This document shows positions 9,334 to 18,409 of a stretch of DNA of 64,000 nucleotides, one piece after another. Where the stretch lies: positions 682,001-746,000 of the forward strand of contig OY969109.1 of assembly GCA_963698015.1 (NCBI GenBank), in the 5' to 3' direction. The DNA comes from VAXT01 sp963698015 (GTDB taxonomy: Bacteria; Actinomycetota; Thermoleophilia; Gaiellales; Gaiellaceae). Position 1 is the stretch's first letter, and each line of letters opens with the position of its first letter. A program made the translations under genes and the position numbers. The notes under the pieces are model-generated. The model saw only the letters and a program-made list of their open reading frames with translations. It was not told where the DNA came from and searched no databases.

Positions 9334-10491
9334 TCAGAGGCAGCATTCGCGACATCGCCGCAGGATTGCGCGTTCGACGTCCTCAAGTCCGAGCGACTCT
9401 TCGAGCGCGGCCACGTACAGGTCGGCCGCCCGGTCGAGGTCGTGCTCCCGCCGGGCCCAGTCGGCTGCCGCCTTGCCCATCCGCTCGCGGTACGTCGGGT
9501 CTCCGGCGAGCCGCTCGAGGGCATCTGTGAGCGCCACCGTCTCGCGCTCGTCGACCGGGACCTTGACCGCCACCTCGTCCGGCAGCTCCGAGAACCAGCC
9601 CACGTCGCTGACGACGAGCGGCTTGCCGAGCGAGAGCGCCCGGACGACCATCGCCGATGTCTCGCCCATCGTCGGCGAGCGGAGATTGACCAGCACGTCG
9701 GAGTCGGCGATCAGCTGCCAGAGCGATTCCTCGGCGAGGTAGTCGTAGCGAACGACGGCGTCGCTCAGATTCCGCGACGCGAGCAGCCGTTCGAGGTCGA
9801 ACCCCGGCGAGTGGCCGCCTGCGAGGACGAGCTGGGCCTCGGGCCGGCGGACGAGGAGGTGCGAAAAGGCGTCGAGGACCTGCGGGATGCGCTTCGCCGT
9901 GTTCATGTGCCCGAAGCAGCCGATGACGACGTCAGGGCGCCGCGCCTCGACCGTCGCGGCCGGGACCTGCCACGCAGGCATCGGGATCCGCCAGACGGGG
10001 CCGGTGAAGCCGAGCTCGCGCACCCAGTGCTCCGCGAACCGTGAGTGGACGATGATCCCGGTCGCGGTCTCGACGACCCACATCGTCAGCGGAAAGTCGG
10101 CCGCGCGGTCCTCCCACAACGGCTGGAGAAGGCCGTCGACGACGCCGTGGGCGAGCAACCGCCCGACGACGCCCGACTCATGCTGCATCGCGTCGAGGTA
10201 CCCCTCCGGCCGGTCTCGCGCGACGGTCATCCCGGCGACGAGGTGGTGCAGCACGACGTCGTGAAGGACGACGATGCCCGGGCGCTTGCGGAGCGCCTCG
10301 ACGATCCAGCCGTGTGCGTCAGGGTTGTTCCCGACGTGGTAGAGCGCGACGTTGCAGCCACGCGGGGGACGCCGATGCTGCTTCGCGACCTTGACCTCGA
10401 CCCGGTCCTCGAGCGCGGGCAGCAGGTGAGCGCTGTAGTCGGCGATCCCCGACCGGTCCGGCGGCAGCGGCGAGTAGTACGCGACCCTCAT
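9334..10491 (-). CDS. Glycosyltransferase family 1/4
   Basis: 385 residues starting MRVAYYSPLPPDRSGIADYSAHL, a start common to group-1 glycosyltransferases. VVLHDVVLHHLV lies near residue 80, and FGHMNTAKRIPQVLDAF opens the donor-binding half. The usual E-x7-E is modified to GETSAMVVRAL, with arginine where the second glutamate is normally found. The ATG at 10491 overlaps the TGA of the upstream glycosyltransferase (ATGA); an in-frame extension beyond it merely shadows that gene. Third gene of the operon from 12706. Donor unknown. Confidence 0.82.
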   Translation of the reverse strand: MRVAYYSPLPPDRSGIADYSAHLLPALEDRVEVKVAKQHRRPPRGCNVALYHVGNNPDAHGWIVEALRKRPGIVVLHDVVLHHLVAGMTVARDRPEGYLDAMQHESGVVGRLLAHGVVDGLLQPLWEDRAADFPLTMWVVETATGIIVHSRFAEHWVRELGFTGPVWRIPMPAWQVPAATVEARRPDVVIGCFGHMNTAKRIPQVLDAFSHLLVRRPEAQLVLAGGHSPGFDLERLLASRNLSDAVVRYDYLAEESLWQLIADSDVLVNLRSPTMGETSAMVVRALSLGKPLVVSDVGWFSELPDEVAVKVPVDERETVALTDALERLAGDPTYRERMGKAAADWARREHDLDRAADLYVAALEESLGLEDVERAILRRCRECCL

Positions 10492-11513
10492 CCGAGAAGC
10501 CGATCGATGGTCGCGTCCCAGGTCAGCTGCGCGGCCACGCCCTTGCCGGCCTGGCCCTGGGCGCGAGCCTCGTCGGGATGGGCGCGGAGCCAAGCGAGCG
10601 CTTCGGCGACCGCGCCGGGAGTGGGCTCGCAAACGAGCCCCGTTCGCCGATCCTCGACGACCTCGAGCGGGCCGCCCGCGTCGCGGGTGGTGACGACGGG
10701 CTTCTCGGCGAGGAACGCCTCGAACGGAACGTAGCCCATGTCCTCGTCGATCGGCGCGTAGAAAACGGCGAAACATTTCGCGTACTGATCGGCGAGAGCG
10801 TCGTCGTCCAGGCGGCCCGTAAACACGACCCGGCCGTCCAGCTGGTGAGTCCCCGCGAGCTCCTCGAGGCGGCCGCGATCCGGCCCCTCGCCTGCAATCA
10901 CGACGCGCAGGTTCCCGTCGGCGGCCGCGGCCTCGAGAAGCAGGTCGACCCGCTTCGCCCTGTCCAGTCGCCCGACGGAAAGAACGAAGTCGCCGTACTC
11001 GTCACAGCGGTAATCGAGCGGCTGGGGTGGGGGCCGCAGCACCTCGGCCTCGAGCCCGACCGACCGCTCGAGCCTCGACGCGACGTTCTCGGAGATCGCG
11101 AACAGTCGCTGCGCCTCGAACAGTGTCGCGCGATCGAGCCGGTGCACGGCGCGCCGTGCAGCACGATCGAACGCCTCCTCCCCGTACTCGCCGAACTCGG
11201 TGCGGTCGAGGTCGTAGGCCTGGCGAAACTGGTGGATCAGCCACACCACCTTGTTGGGATGCCGAACGACGTACGAGGGGAACTTCGTCCCGATCACGAG
11301 GTCGACCGGCCGGCCCTGCACCTCGTTGAGGTCAAGCAGACGCCAAACGAGCGACTGCGTCATGACCGAGCTCGGCGGATACCACTTGAACGGCACCGCG
11401 ACGAGCTCGGTCTCGTGTGCCCGGGCTTGGAGCTCGTGGACGAGGTTCTCGACCAGGACCTCGGCGCCGCCGCGCGCGAAGGGGACCTGCGTATGGCAGA
11501 CGAGGATCCTCAA
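10488..11513 (-). CDS. Glycosyltransferase family 4
   Basis: 341-residue GT-B enzyme. It begins MRILVCHTQVPFARGGAEVLV, the N-terminal nucleotide-fold glycine motif. FVLSVGRLDRAKRVDLLLEA marks the second domain. The E-x7-E motif is EDMGYVPFE followed by AFLAEKPVVTT. Both ends overlap neighbouring genes (ATGA at 11510-11513 and 10488-10491), so it is translationally coupled between the coiled-coil methyltransferase and another glycosyltransferase. Expected cytoplasmic, adding sugar to a lipid-linked intermediate. Confidence 0.87.
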   Translation of the reverse strand: MRILVCHTQVPFARGGAEVLVENLVHELQARAHETELVAVPFKWYPPSSVMTQSLVWRLLDLNEVQGRPVDLVIGTKFPSYVVRHPNKVVWLIHQFRQAYDLDRTEFGEYGEEAFDRAARRAVHRLDRATLFEAQRLFAISENVASRLERSVGLEAEVLRPPPQPLDYRCDEYGDFVLSVGRLDRAKRVDLLLEAAAADGNLRVVIAGEGPDRGRLEELAGTHQLDGRVVFTGRLDDDALADQYAKCFAVFYAPIDEDMGYVPFEAFLAEKPVVTTRDAGGPLEVVEDRRTGLVCEPTPGAVAEALAWLRAHPDEARAQGQAGKGVAAQLTWDATIDRLLG

Positions 11514-12706
11514 CGGTGCGCGACGAGCGCGTAGTCCTGCGGGCCGAACACGACCTCGTTGAGCCGTGCCCGATTCGACTCGAGCGCCCTGCGGGCTGCG
11601 TCGAACTCGGGGCCGGGCGGGAGCTCGACGCTCTCGAGGATCTGTCCTTCTTCGGGCTCGTTCAGGAACCTGACCTCCGCGCGGTCGAAGCCTGCCCCCT
11701 TCACGAGCAACGAGAGCGTTTCCGGGATCAGGGGCTGTGCGTGCGTCAGATCGGCGAAGTAGTTGCGGAGCGCAAAGAGCGAGAGCGGATTGATCGTCTC
11801 GAGCATCATGACGCCGGCCGGTCGGAGCCGCGAGGCCGCGAGCGCGATGAACCTCGTCAGCGGGCCGGGCTCGAGATGCTCGACGAACTGCGCCGCGAAG
11901 ACCCCGCCCAGCGACCCCTCGCCGAGGCCCTCCAGATACGCGAGCGCATCGCCTTCCTCAACGTCGAGGCCCTGGCCACGGCAAAAGGCGGCCATGTCCG
12001 GGTCGAGATCGACGCCCCTGGCCTCGACGCCGGCCTCGGCGAGCAGCGACAGGAACTCGCCGCGCCCACAGCCGACGTCGAGCACCGGGGCCGCGTCGCG
12101 GAAGTCGTCGACGTACGCGCGCTGGCGATCGCGGATCAGCTCCCGCGGGCCGCGCATGCGGCTCTCGAACGCGAAGTAGTCGAAGGGCTCCGCCGCCGGC
12201 TCGGGGACCGGAGCGGAGGCCGCGGGCTGCGGGCTCGCCGGAGCTGCGGGCCTCCGCTCGACGCGTATGAGCCGGTCGTCGTGCTCGGCCAGCCTCGTCG
12301 ACGTCTCGGCCTCGCCTTGCTCGATCTGGTTGAGCCGCATGCGGGTCTCCTGGCGGACGGACTCGATGCGCTCCGCGAGCGAGTCGGCGAGCGTATCGGC
12401 GAGCGCGAGCATGCTCGAGTTGAAGGCGCGCTGGTCCGCGGCGACCGGCTCGACGTACCAGCGCATCAGCTTTCGCAGGACCCACTTGATCGGGACCAGA
12501 ATCAGACCGCGGATCCGGCCGAAGAGGCCCGGCTTATAGGAAAACGGCCGGTCGGCGGAGACTGCGGACAGCCGCTCCGCTTCGACACGGGCAGCGAGGC
12601 GCGGTGACGACCCGTCGACCTGCCTCGAGCGGCGAAGCTCGTCTTCGAGCCGGTCGATGATGCGGTCGACCGGGACCGGTTCTGCCTGGGCAGGCGGCTC
12701 AGTCAC
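11510..12706 (-). CDS. Methyltransferase with N-terminal coiled coil, WbdD-like organisation
   Basis: 398 residues. Residues about 100-150 (DTLADSLAERIESVRQETRM onwards) form a heptad-rich coiled coil, followed by a proline/alanine-rich linker. The SAM-binding motif DVGCGRGEF comes next, with GVDLDPDM and AAQFVEHLEPG. The order differs from E. coli WbdD, where the methyltransferase is N-terminal, but the combination of sugar methyltransferase plus coil in a glycan locus suggests chain capping or membrane-tethered sugar methylation. It leads a three-gene operon with two glycosyltransferases. Its GTG start lies 6 nt after a TAGAAT box. Confidence 0.75.
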   Translation of the reverse strand: MTEPPAQAEPVPVDRIIDRLEDELRRSRQVDGSSPRLAARVEAERLSAVSADRPFSYKPGLFGRIRGLILVPIKWVLRKLMRWYVEPVAADQRAFNSSMLALADTLADSLAERIESVRQETRMRLNQIEQGEAETSTRLAEHDDRLIRVERRPAAPASPQPAASAPVPEPAAEPFDYFAFESRMRGPRELIRDRQRAYVDDFRDAAPVLDVGCGRGEFLSLLAEAGVEARGVDLDPDMAAFCRGQGLDVEEGDALAYLEGLGEGSLGGVFAAQFVEHLEPGPLTRFIALAASRLRPAGVMMLETINPLSLFALRNYFADLTHAQPLIPETLSLLVKGAGFDRAEVRFLNEPEEGQILESVELPPGPEFDAARRALESNRARLNEVVFGPQDYALVAHR

Positions 12707-12712
12707 GTGGCC

Positions 12713-12718
12713 ATTCTA
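12713..12718 (-). promoter_or_regulatory. -10 box TAGAAT, leaderless start
   Basis: TAGAAT on the minus strand matches TATAAT at five of six positions. It is followed by GGCCAC and then the GTG of the coiled-coil methyltransferase, so the transcript would begin at or next to the start codon. No Shine-Dalgarno sequence fits in between. Confidence 0.6.
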
Positions 12719-12735
12719 GGAAGGGCAAGCCCACC

Positions 12736-14928
12736 TCAGCGCGTCCCGGGAGCCGGACCGAACCTGACCTGGGCTCCCAGCTCGCGCGTGTCGGCCTGGC
12801 CAGAGTCCGCTGGCGAGAACGTCGGCTTGAGGTGGATCTCGACGCGGTACGGCGGCTTCGGAACGGCAACGGTGACCGTGCGCGGCTGACGCCCCAGAAC
12901 GAACTGCCGACGGACGAGCTGCTGCGAGAGCGTCGCCTTGTCATCCGCGCCCAGAGCCGGCTTTCCGACCGCGATCGTGACTTGAGCCGGCTCGAGGGGT
13001 CCGCGCCAGGCCTTGCGCGAAAGCGCGATCGAGAACCGTCCCGAGGAGCCGGCGTGCTCGGTCAGCGCCGCAAGCGAGCCCATCCAGCCGTCGGGATAGA
13101 CGCCTTCGACGACCCGCGACAGCTTCAACGGCTTTCGGACCTCGTACAGCGCCCAGGGCGGCCTGCTGGCGACGACTCGCCCGGAGAGGGCGAGGCCGCT
13201 CGCCGCCAATGCGTAGCGGTAGGGGTACGGCTTGCGACCCTGGGTCACGAGCATCCCAGAGAGCGGGTCGAGCGCGATCGTCTTGCTCGGAAACGCCGTC
13301 GGCTCGGGCGTGAGGTCGTAAACGCCCTTCACGTCGCGGTTCCAGAACTCCGCCTGCCACATCCGCAGGGCCTCGCTCAAGGGATCAGCGGTCGAGCCGA
13401 AGATCACCCCAGTTGACGCGCCCTTGGGCAGCGTGGAATCGACCCAGGTCAGCTGCGCCGGCTCGAGGGACGCGCGAGTGTTCTGAGCGAAGTCGCGAAC
13501 CGTGCGGAATACCTGGACCGTGGAGAGCACGAGGTAGAGGGCGAGCACGGAAGGAAGCACGACCCGCGCGATCCGGCGTGGGAGCAGGGCGAACGCCAGG
13601 GCCGCGACGGCCGCCCCCGCGATCATCAGCCAGCGCACGGTCGGGATCGAGTAGTGGTACGAGAGCCGAAGCAGCGGGATGAAGCCGAAGGTGTCGGAGG
13701 TGATCGAGACGTTGAGGCGCTTCTCGAGCGGCAGGTCGAGCAGGAGCAAGACGGGAACCGCGGTCACGACTGCCGTCGTGACGACCGGCCTCGGCATGCC
13801 GCGGTCGAGCCAGAGCGCCAGCGCCATGAACAGGAGCGGGACGACGAAGAACATGTAGCGCTCCTCGATTCGGAACGAGAACCTCGAGGCGAAGGCAGCG
13901 ACCTGGACGACGACGAGCACGACCGCCGACGTCGCGACGGCGAGGAAGGCGCGCTCCGCGCCATCCTCCGACCCGCGCCCGACAGCGAGGACGAGTAGGA
14001 CAACGAGCGCACTGAGCGGAAACACGGCGACAGCAAGGCCGAGCTCGGCCGCGTGCTCGATCGTCCAGCTCGCCACATCCGCAAGCGAGTAGTGGGCCGT
14101 CGTGACGCTCGAATAGGCACCAAGGCCGCCGCTGAGGGGAGCGCCGCGCGCGACCTGGAAGAGCACGTACCCAAGCGCGCCGACGATGTAGATCGCAACG
14201 AGCAGAAGGTAGTCCCGCGACCCGCGCTTGAACGTTCCCCATCGCCGGCCGTCCTCTGCCGCACGCGCGTCGAGGATCAATTTGAGCACGACCGCGGATG
14301 GCAGCACCGCCACGAGCACAAGTGACTGTGTTCGGACGAAGTAGGCCAGGGCGATGGCCGCAAGGGCCAGCAGCTGGCGCGAGAGAGTCGGCTGCTGCAG
14401 CATCAGCGCGATCACGAAGAAAGCCAGAATCATGGTCGGGAACGCCCCGTTCTCGGTCATGATCGTCCCCGTGTAGACGAACGCGGGTAGGAGAGCGACG
14501 AGGGCAGTCGCGACGACCGCGTAGACCGGTCGCATCAGGCGCAGAGACCAGAGATAGACGGGGATCAAGGCGATCGTCATCAAGACCACGTTCATCGTCT
14601 TGACGAGCGTGTAAGTAGTCGCCATCGACGCCGCAAGCCAGGCCGGCGAAACGAGTAGTGGATAGCCGACGCTGTAGATGGGATAGTCCGCACCCCGGAC
14701 GAGCAACCGATGAGAGTCGGCGAAGCTGCGTGCAAGCTCCGAATAGAGAAACTCGTCGCTCATGATCCACGGCGTCGCGATCTTGCCGGCCAGCCAGACC
14801 CGGATCACGGCGAGGACGAGAACGAAGGCGACCAGCGCACCGGTCAGAACCTCGGGCCGCGCGACCCAGCTGGCGAGGGCGGTCGAGCGCGCAGGCCGCC
14901 CTTCCGTTTGCTTCACCGCCTCATCCAT
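12736..14928 (-). CDS. GT-C fold membrane glycosyltransferase-like protein with C-terminal beta domain (paralogue 2)
   Basis: 730 residues, same architecture as the protein at 7073-9208: multiple membrane helices, the acidic loop WIMSDEFLYSELARSF near residue 57, and a soluble C-terminal domain ending PTFSPADSGQADTRELGAQV. The shared loop and shared C-terminal motif show the two are paralogues. Likely a polyprenyl-phosphate-sugar-dependent transferase or related envelope enzyme acting outside the membrane. ATG start. A weak AAGATT lies 6 nt upstream. The DUF2304 gene ends 45 bases upstream, so cotranscription is possible. Confidence 0.7.
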   Translation of the reverse strand: MDEAVKQTEGRPARSTALASWVARPEVLTGALVAFVLVLAVIRVWLAGKIATPWIMSDEFLYSELARSFADSHRLLVRGADYPIYSVGYPLLVSPAWLAASMATTYTLVKTMNVVLMTIALIPVYLWSLRLMRPVYAVVATALVALLPAFVYTGTIMTENGAFPTMILAFFVIALMLQQPTLSRQLLALAAIALAYFVRTQSLVLVAVLPSAVVLKLILDARAAEDGRRWGTFKRGSRDYLLLVAIYIVGALGYVLFQVARGAPLSGGLGAYSSVTTAHYSLADVASWTIEHAAELGLAVAVFPLSALVVLLVLAVGRGSEDGAERAFLAVATSAVVLVVVQVAAFASRFSFRIEERYMFFVVPLLFMALALWLDRGMPRPVVTTAVVTAVPVLLLLDLPLEKRLNVSITSDTFGFIPLLRLSYHYSIPTVRWLMIAGAAVAALAFALLPRRIARVVLPSVLALYLVLSTVQVFRTVRDFAQNTRASLEPAQLTWVDSTLPKGASTGVIFGSTADPLSEALRMWQAEFWNRDVKGVYDLTPEPTAFPSKTIALDPLSGMLVTQGRKPYPYRYALAASGLALSGRVVASRPPWALYEVRKPLKLSRVVEGVYPDGWMGSLAALTEHAGSSGRFSIALSRKAWRGPLEPAQVTIAVGKPALGADDKATLSQQLVRRQFVLGRQPRTVTVAVPKPPYRVEIHLKPTFSPADSGQADTRELGAQVRFGPAPGTR

Positions 14929-14973
14929 GGCGCGAATCTTCCGGCAGTGGGCGAAGAGCCGCCACTGCTGCAG

Positions 14974-15342
14974 CTACGACGAGTCCGTGCTCTGGGGGGC
15001 TTCCGTTTCCCTGAGCCTCTGCTCGAGGAGTGCAATTCGCTGCGCGAGGGAGACGTTACGTTCCGCCAGCTCCGAGATCACCGTCGAGTAGTGCAGCAGC
15101 ACGATCAGGATAAAGAACGACGCCAGAACGAACAGCGCTGACGGCGGATAGGCGATTCCCACCGTGTCGGCGAGCACATTGAGCCCATCTCGCCAGATCG
15201 CGAACACGAGAATGACGAACGCGGTCAACAGCCACAAGAGCGCGTAGCGTTCTTGGAGCCTCCGGCTGCGTATCAGCTCGAAGATCACCGCAAGCAGCAG
15301 AAGTGAGCCGATGGCCGCGAAGATCGAGATCCGGAGTGTCAT
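14974..15342 (-). CDS. DUF2304 small membrane protein
   Basis: 122 residues with three hydrophobic segments (about 5-22, 32-50, 65-90) and a C-terminal amphipathic stretch ending in an ELAERN...LEQRL coil. Matches DUF2304 in size, in the RLQERYALLWLL motif and in context: this family is regularly encoded next to polyprenyl-phosphate-sugar synthases of GT2. Its ATG overlaps the stop of the upstream GT2 (ATGA). A strong Shine-Dalgarno (GGGAGGA, minus strand 15346-15352) sits just before the start, in contrast to the leaderless first genes. Probable partner of the GT2 in making or handling lipid-linked sugar. Confidence 0.8.
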   Translation of the reverse strand: MTLRISIFAAIGSLLLLAVIFELIRSRRLQERYALLWLLTAFVILVFAIWRDGLNVLADTVGIAYPPSALFVLASFFILIVLLHYSTVISELAERNVSLAQRIALLEQRLRETEAPQSTDSS

Positions 15343-16112
15343 AGATCCTCCCTCGCGTCGAAAGTCGTCCTCCTGAACATCCCTACGAACACCGCGACGA
15401 TGACCTTCACGGCATAGAAGATTGAGACCGGGGTCGTGAGCGTGGACCGCCCGACCTCACGCGGCCGCACCGTAACGGGGACCTCCTTGATGCGAAGGCC
15501 GCAGCGCGAGGCCATGACCGTCGCCTCGACCGTTTCGAGGTAGCCGTGCGGGTAATCCTGTGCGAACAAGCAAAGCGCGCGACGGTTGATCGCCCGGAAT
15601 GAAGAACTCGTATCAGTCAGGGATTGCCCGACAAAGGCAGAAACGAAGTGTCTGAAGATTCGAATTCCGAATCTGCGCGGCACTGAAGCGCGGTACGACC
15701 CCTCTCCGGCGAAGCGCGAGCCCACGACGATGTCGGCCTCATCGGAGAGGAGCGGACCCATGATCTTCGGGAGCTCGCTCGGATCGTGCTGGCCGTCGCC
15801 GTCGATCTGGACGGCGACCTGGAAACCGTGGTCGCGGGCGTACTGGTATCCGGTCTGGACAGCCCCGCCGATCCCGATGTTGTACGGGAGACGTGCGACG
15901 AGGGCCCCGGCCCGTTCGGCCTCTGCAATGGTTCTGTCCGTCGAGCCGTCGTCGATGACGAGGATCTCAAATCCAGGGTCGATGGCCCGTATCTCGTCGA
16001 CCACGCCAGCGATCGTTTCCTCCTCGTTGAGAGCCGGAACGATCGCCAACCGACGCACGGCCACGATCCGGTCGCCGTACGTTGCCGGAATGGTCTCGAC
16101 GACGGCCTTCAC
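15339..16112 (-). CDS. GT2 polyprenyl-phosphate sugar synthase (DPM1-like)
   Basis: Cytoplasmic GT-A transferase that moves a sugar from a nucleotide to polyprenyl phosphate. Motifs: IVPALNEEETI at the start, LVIDDGSTDRT, QIDGDGQHDPSEL (the metal-binding DGDGQ) and a single C-terminal hydrophobic segment (FYAVKVIVAVFVGMF). I chose GTG 16112, which follows TAGAAT by 10 nt; an upstream ATG at 16136 and GTGs at 16064 and 16058 are alternatives. Paired by overlap with DUF2304. It likely supplies the lipid-linked donor for the GT-C proteins nearby. Confidence 0.85.
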   Translation of the reverse strand: MKAVVETIPATYGDRIVAVRRLAIVPALNEEETIAGVVDEIRAIDPGFEILVIDDGSTDRTIAEAERAGALVARLPYNIGIGGAVQTGYQYARDHGFQVAVQIDGDGQHDPSELPKIMGPLLSDEADIVVGSRFAGEGSYRASVPRRFGIRIFRHFVSAFVGQSLTDTSSSFRAINRRALCLFAQDYPHGYLETVEATVMASRCGLRIKEVPVTVRPREVGRSTLTTPVSIFYAVKVIVAVFVGMFRRTTFDAREDL

Positions 16113-16215
16113 AAGATCAAGGATTCTACTCGGCAACCCGTTTCGACCCGCTTAGCGGTCTGTAAACCTTCTGTGGGCATTTGCTGCGCCCCCCAAGGGC
16201 GCGGCACCCTCGCCC

Positions 16216-16221
16216 TACAAT
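16216..16221 (+). promoter_or_regulatory. -10 box TACAAT, leaderless start
   Basis: TACAAT (five of six matches to consensus), then CGCGGC, then the GTG at 16228. The 6-nt gap fits a transcript beginning at the start codon. No clear -35 is seen. Confidence 0.6.
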
Positions 16222-16227
16222 CGCGGC

Positions 16228-17430
16228 GTGCCGCGGATCCTCGCTGTCGCATCCTCGGTCGACCTCGACTTCCGTTACGGCTGCACGCCTGCTTGGTGGC
16301 AGCTTTGGAAGGGCCTTTGCGAGTCAGGCGTCGATCTCATCGTCACGCCCTACCGCGGCCGGCCCATCGAGTCGCCATGGTGGCGCTCGGCACCGAACCC
16401 GACGTACCGCCTGGGCGAGAGTTACGCCGCCTTCCGAGACGGGTTCACACGCCTCAGGGGCGACAGCTATCGCAGGCGCGGCGAGGAGTCACCGGAGGAC
16501 TCCGCGCTCGACCGGGCCACGCGGGAGACGATTTGGCGCCTCGTCACGCCGCGCTGGCGACGACACCTCGAGCGGCTCGTCGAGCGGGAGCGACCGGACG
16601 CCGTCCTCGTCTTCACGGTTCCGATGGCGCACTTCCGGGGAATCCCCGCGTTCCTGCGGGAGCGGTTCGGGATCCCAGTTGTCTTCTACGACGGCGACGT
16701 GCCGGCCAGCCTGCCCGAGTTCGGGGGCATGGACACCGGCTTCAACTACTACCACGGTGCCGATCCTTCCGAGTACGACCTCGTCCTCTCCAACTCCGAG
16801 GGTGGGATTCCACGGCTCCTCGACCTCGGCGCGCGACGGGTCGAGACCATCTTCTGGGCGGCGGATCCCGATTTCTTCCGGCCGGTGGCTGTCGAAAAGG
16901 AGTACGACGTGTTCTTCTACGGTTACGGCGACAGGTTCCGGCGGGAATGGATGGCGTCGCTCATCGGCGAGCCGAGCCGGATGGACCCGTCGATCGACGT
17001 CGCGCTCGGCGGCCGCGACTTCCAGGGCGACGTAGGACGCGCACGCCTACTGGGCGATGTGCCGTTCAACGTCTTTGCACGAGCGATCTCCGCGGGTCGC
17101 GTCAACCTCAACATCACGCGGCGCTCGCACGCGACCGTTCCCGCATCCTCGACGTGCCGTCCATTCGAACTGGCGTCTGCTGGTGCGGCCATCGTCTCGA
17201 GCCCCCACGCCGGGATCGAGCGCTGGTTCGACCCCGGCAGAGAGCTCGTCGTCGTCGAAACCGCCGAGCAGGCACTCGACGCCTACCGCGCGTTGCTCGA
17301 CGACCCGGCTGAGGCCGAGGCGATGGGCGCACGAGCCCGCGAGCGCGTCCTCGACGAGCACACCTACCGGCACAGGGCGCGACGTCTGCTCGACGTGCTC
17401 GACCTCGGCACGCCCGACATGAGCGCCTGA
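16228..17430 (+). CDS. CgeB-like glycosyltransferase
   Basis: 400 residues. The layout resembles CgeB/spore maturation-type GT-B proteins: an N-terminal domain (MPRILAVASSVDLDFRYG), VVFYDGDVPASLPEF in the middle, DLVLSNSEGGIPRLLDLGA, FWAADPDFF, then CRPFELASAGAAIVSSPHAGIERWF and a C-terminal helix with HTYRHRARRLLD. Such proteins are found in many polysaccharide loci and transfer sugars to protein or glycan acceptors. Single gene between two minus-strand units; the downstream neighbour is convergent with a gap of 52 bases and no obvious terminator hairpin. Confidence 0.78.
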   Translation: MPRILAVASSVDLDFRYGCTPAWWQLWKGLCESGVDLIVTPYRGRPIESPWWRSAPNPTYRLGESYAAFRDGFTRLRGDSYRRRGEESPEDSALDRATRETIWRLVTPRWRRHLERLVERERPDAVLVFTVPMAHFRGIPAFLRERFGIPVVFYDGDVPASLPEFGGMDTGFNYYHGADPSEYDLVLSNSEGGIPRLLDLGARRVETIFWAADPDFFRPVAVEKEYDVFFYGYGDRFRREWMASLIGEPSRMDPSIDVALGGRDFQGDVGRARLLGDVPFNVFARAISAGRVNLNITRRSHATVPASSTCRPFELASAGAAIVSSPHAGIERWFDPGRELVVVETAEQALDAYRALLDDPAEAEAMGARARERVLDEHTYRHRARRLLDVLDLGTPDMSA

Positions 17431-17482
17431 GCGTGAGCTTAGGGCCGATCGTCGCGAATGGCGCAGACCTTCGCGATGCTCG

Positions 17483-18409
17483 TCACGCGGGAACGTGTGC
17501 GCTGCGAAACCAGGCGACGGTGCGCCCGATCCCCTCGGGCAGCGGCACCGTCGCGCGGAACCCGAAGGCCGCTTCCGCACGTGATGTGTCGAGTGTTCGG
17601 CGTGGCTGGCCGTTCGGCCTGGTCTTGTCCCACAGGATCGCGCCCTCGTAGCCGGTTGCCGCGCGGGTCAGCTCGGCGAGCTCGCGGATCGAGATCTCCT
17701 CGCCGGTTCCGACGTTGACCGGGTCTGCGCCGTCGTATCGCTCGGCTGCGAGACGGAAGGCCTCGACGCAGTCGTCGACGTACAGGAACTCCCTGGTCGG
17801 CGAGCCATCGCCCCAGAGCGTTATCTCGTCGTCGCCGCGCTCGCCGGCCTCGACCATCTTGCGGATCAGCGCGGGAATCACGTGCGAGGTCTCGAGGTCG
17901 AAGTTGTCACCAGGCCCGTAGAGGTTGACCGGGAGGAGGAATACGGCATTCGTGCCGTATTGCTCGCGGTAGGCCTGCGCTCCGACGAGTATCGCTTTCT
18001 TCGCGACGCCGTACGGGGCGTTCGTCTCCTCGGGGTAGCCGTTCCAGAGATCCTCCTCGCGGAACGGGATCGGGGCGAACTTGGGATAGGCGCAGATCGT
18101 TCCGGCGATCACGAGCTTCGGCGTTCCGTGGAGCCGCGCCTGCTCGAGCACGTGGGCGCCCATCATCAGGTTCGCGTACCAGTAGCGACCGGGGTTTGCC
18201 CGGTTTGCGCCGATCCCCCCTACCTCGGCGGCGAGGTGAAACACGAGCTCCGGCGCAACTTCGTCGAACAGGCGCTCGGTGTCCTCGGCGGAAGTCAGGT
18301 CAAACTCCGCCCGACGCGCGGCGACGACGTCGTGCGCGTCGGCAGCGAGCCGCTCGACGAGCCGCGAGCCCAGGAACCCGCCTCCCCCCGTGACCAGGAT
18401 CCTGCTCAC
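17483..18409 (-). CDS. fcl: GDP-L-fucose synthase
   Basis: Epimerase/reductase that turns GDP-4-keto-6-deoxymannose into GDP-L-fucose. 308 residues, normal length. NAD(P)-binding TGGGGFLGS at residues 7-15, the family-specific IAGTICAYPKFAPIPF around the catalytic serine/threonine region, and the Y-x3-K motif in PYGVAKKA. Its GTG overlaps the TGA of the upstream SDR (GTGA). The classical GDP-mannose dehydratase that makes its substrate is encoded at 21878-22861. Confidence 0.88.
   Translation of the reverse strand: MSRILVTGGGGFLGSRLVERLAADAHDVVAARRAEFDLTSAEDTERLFDEVAPELVFHLAAEVGGIGANRANPGRYWYANLMMGAHVLEQARLHGTPKLVIAGTICAYPKFAPIPFREEDLWNGYPEETNAPYGVAKKAILVGAQAYREQYGTNAVFLLPVNLYGPGDNFDLETSHVIPALIRKMVEAGERGDDEITLWGDGSPTREFLYVDDCVEAFRLAAERYDGADPVNVGTGEEISIRELAELTRAATGYEGAILWDKTRPNGQPRRTLDTSRAEAAFGFRATVPLPEGIGRTVAWFRSAHVPA

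Noticed and set aside
13385..14770. 461-codon frame overlapping the second GT-C gene in another frame
   Set aside because: Arginine/proline-rich shadow; the GT-C frame has coherent helices and a paralogue.
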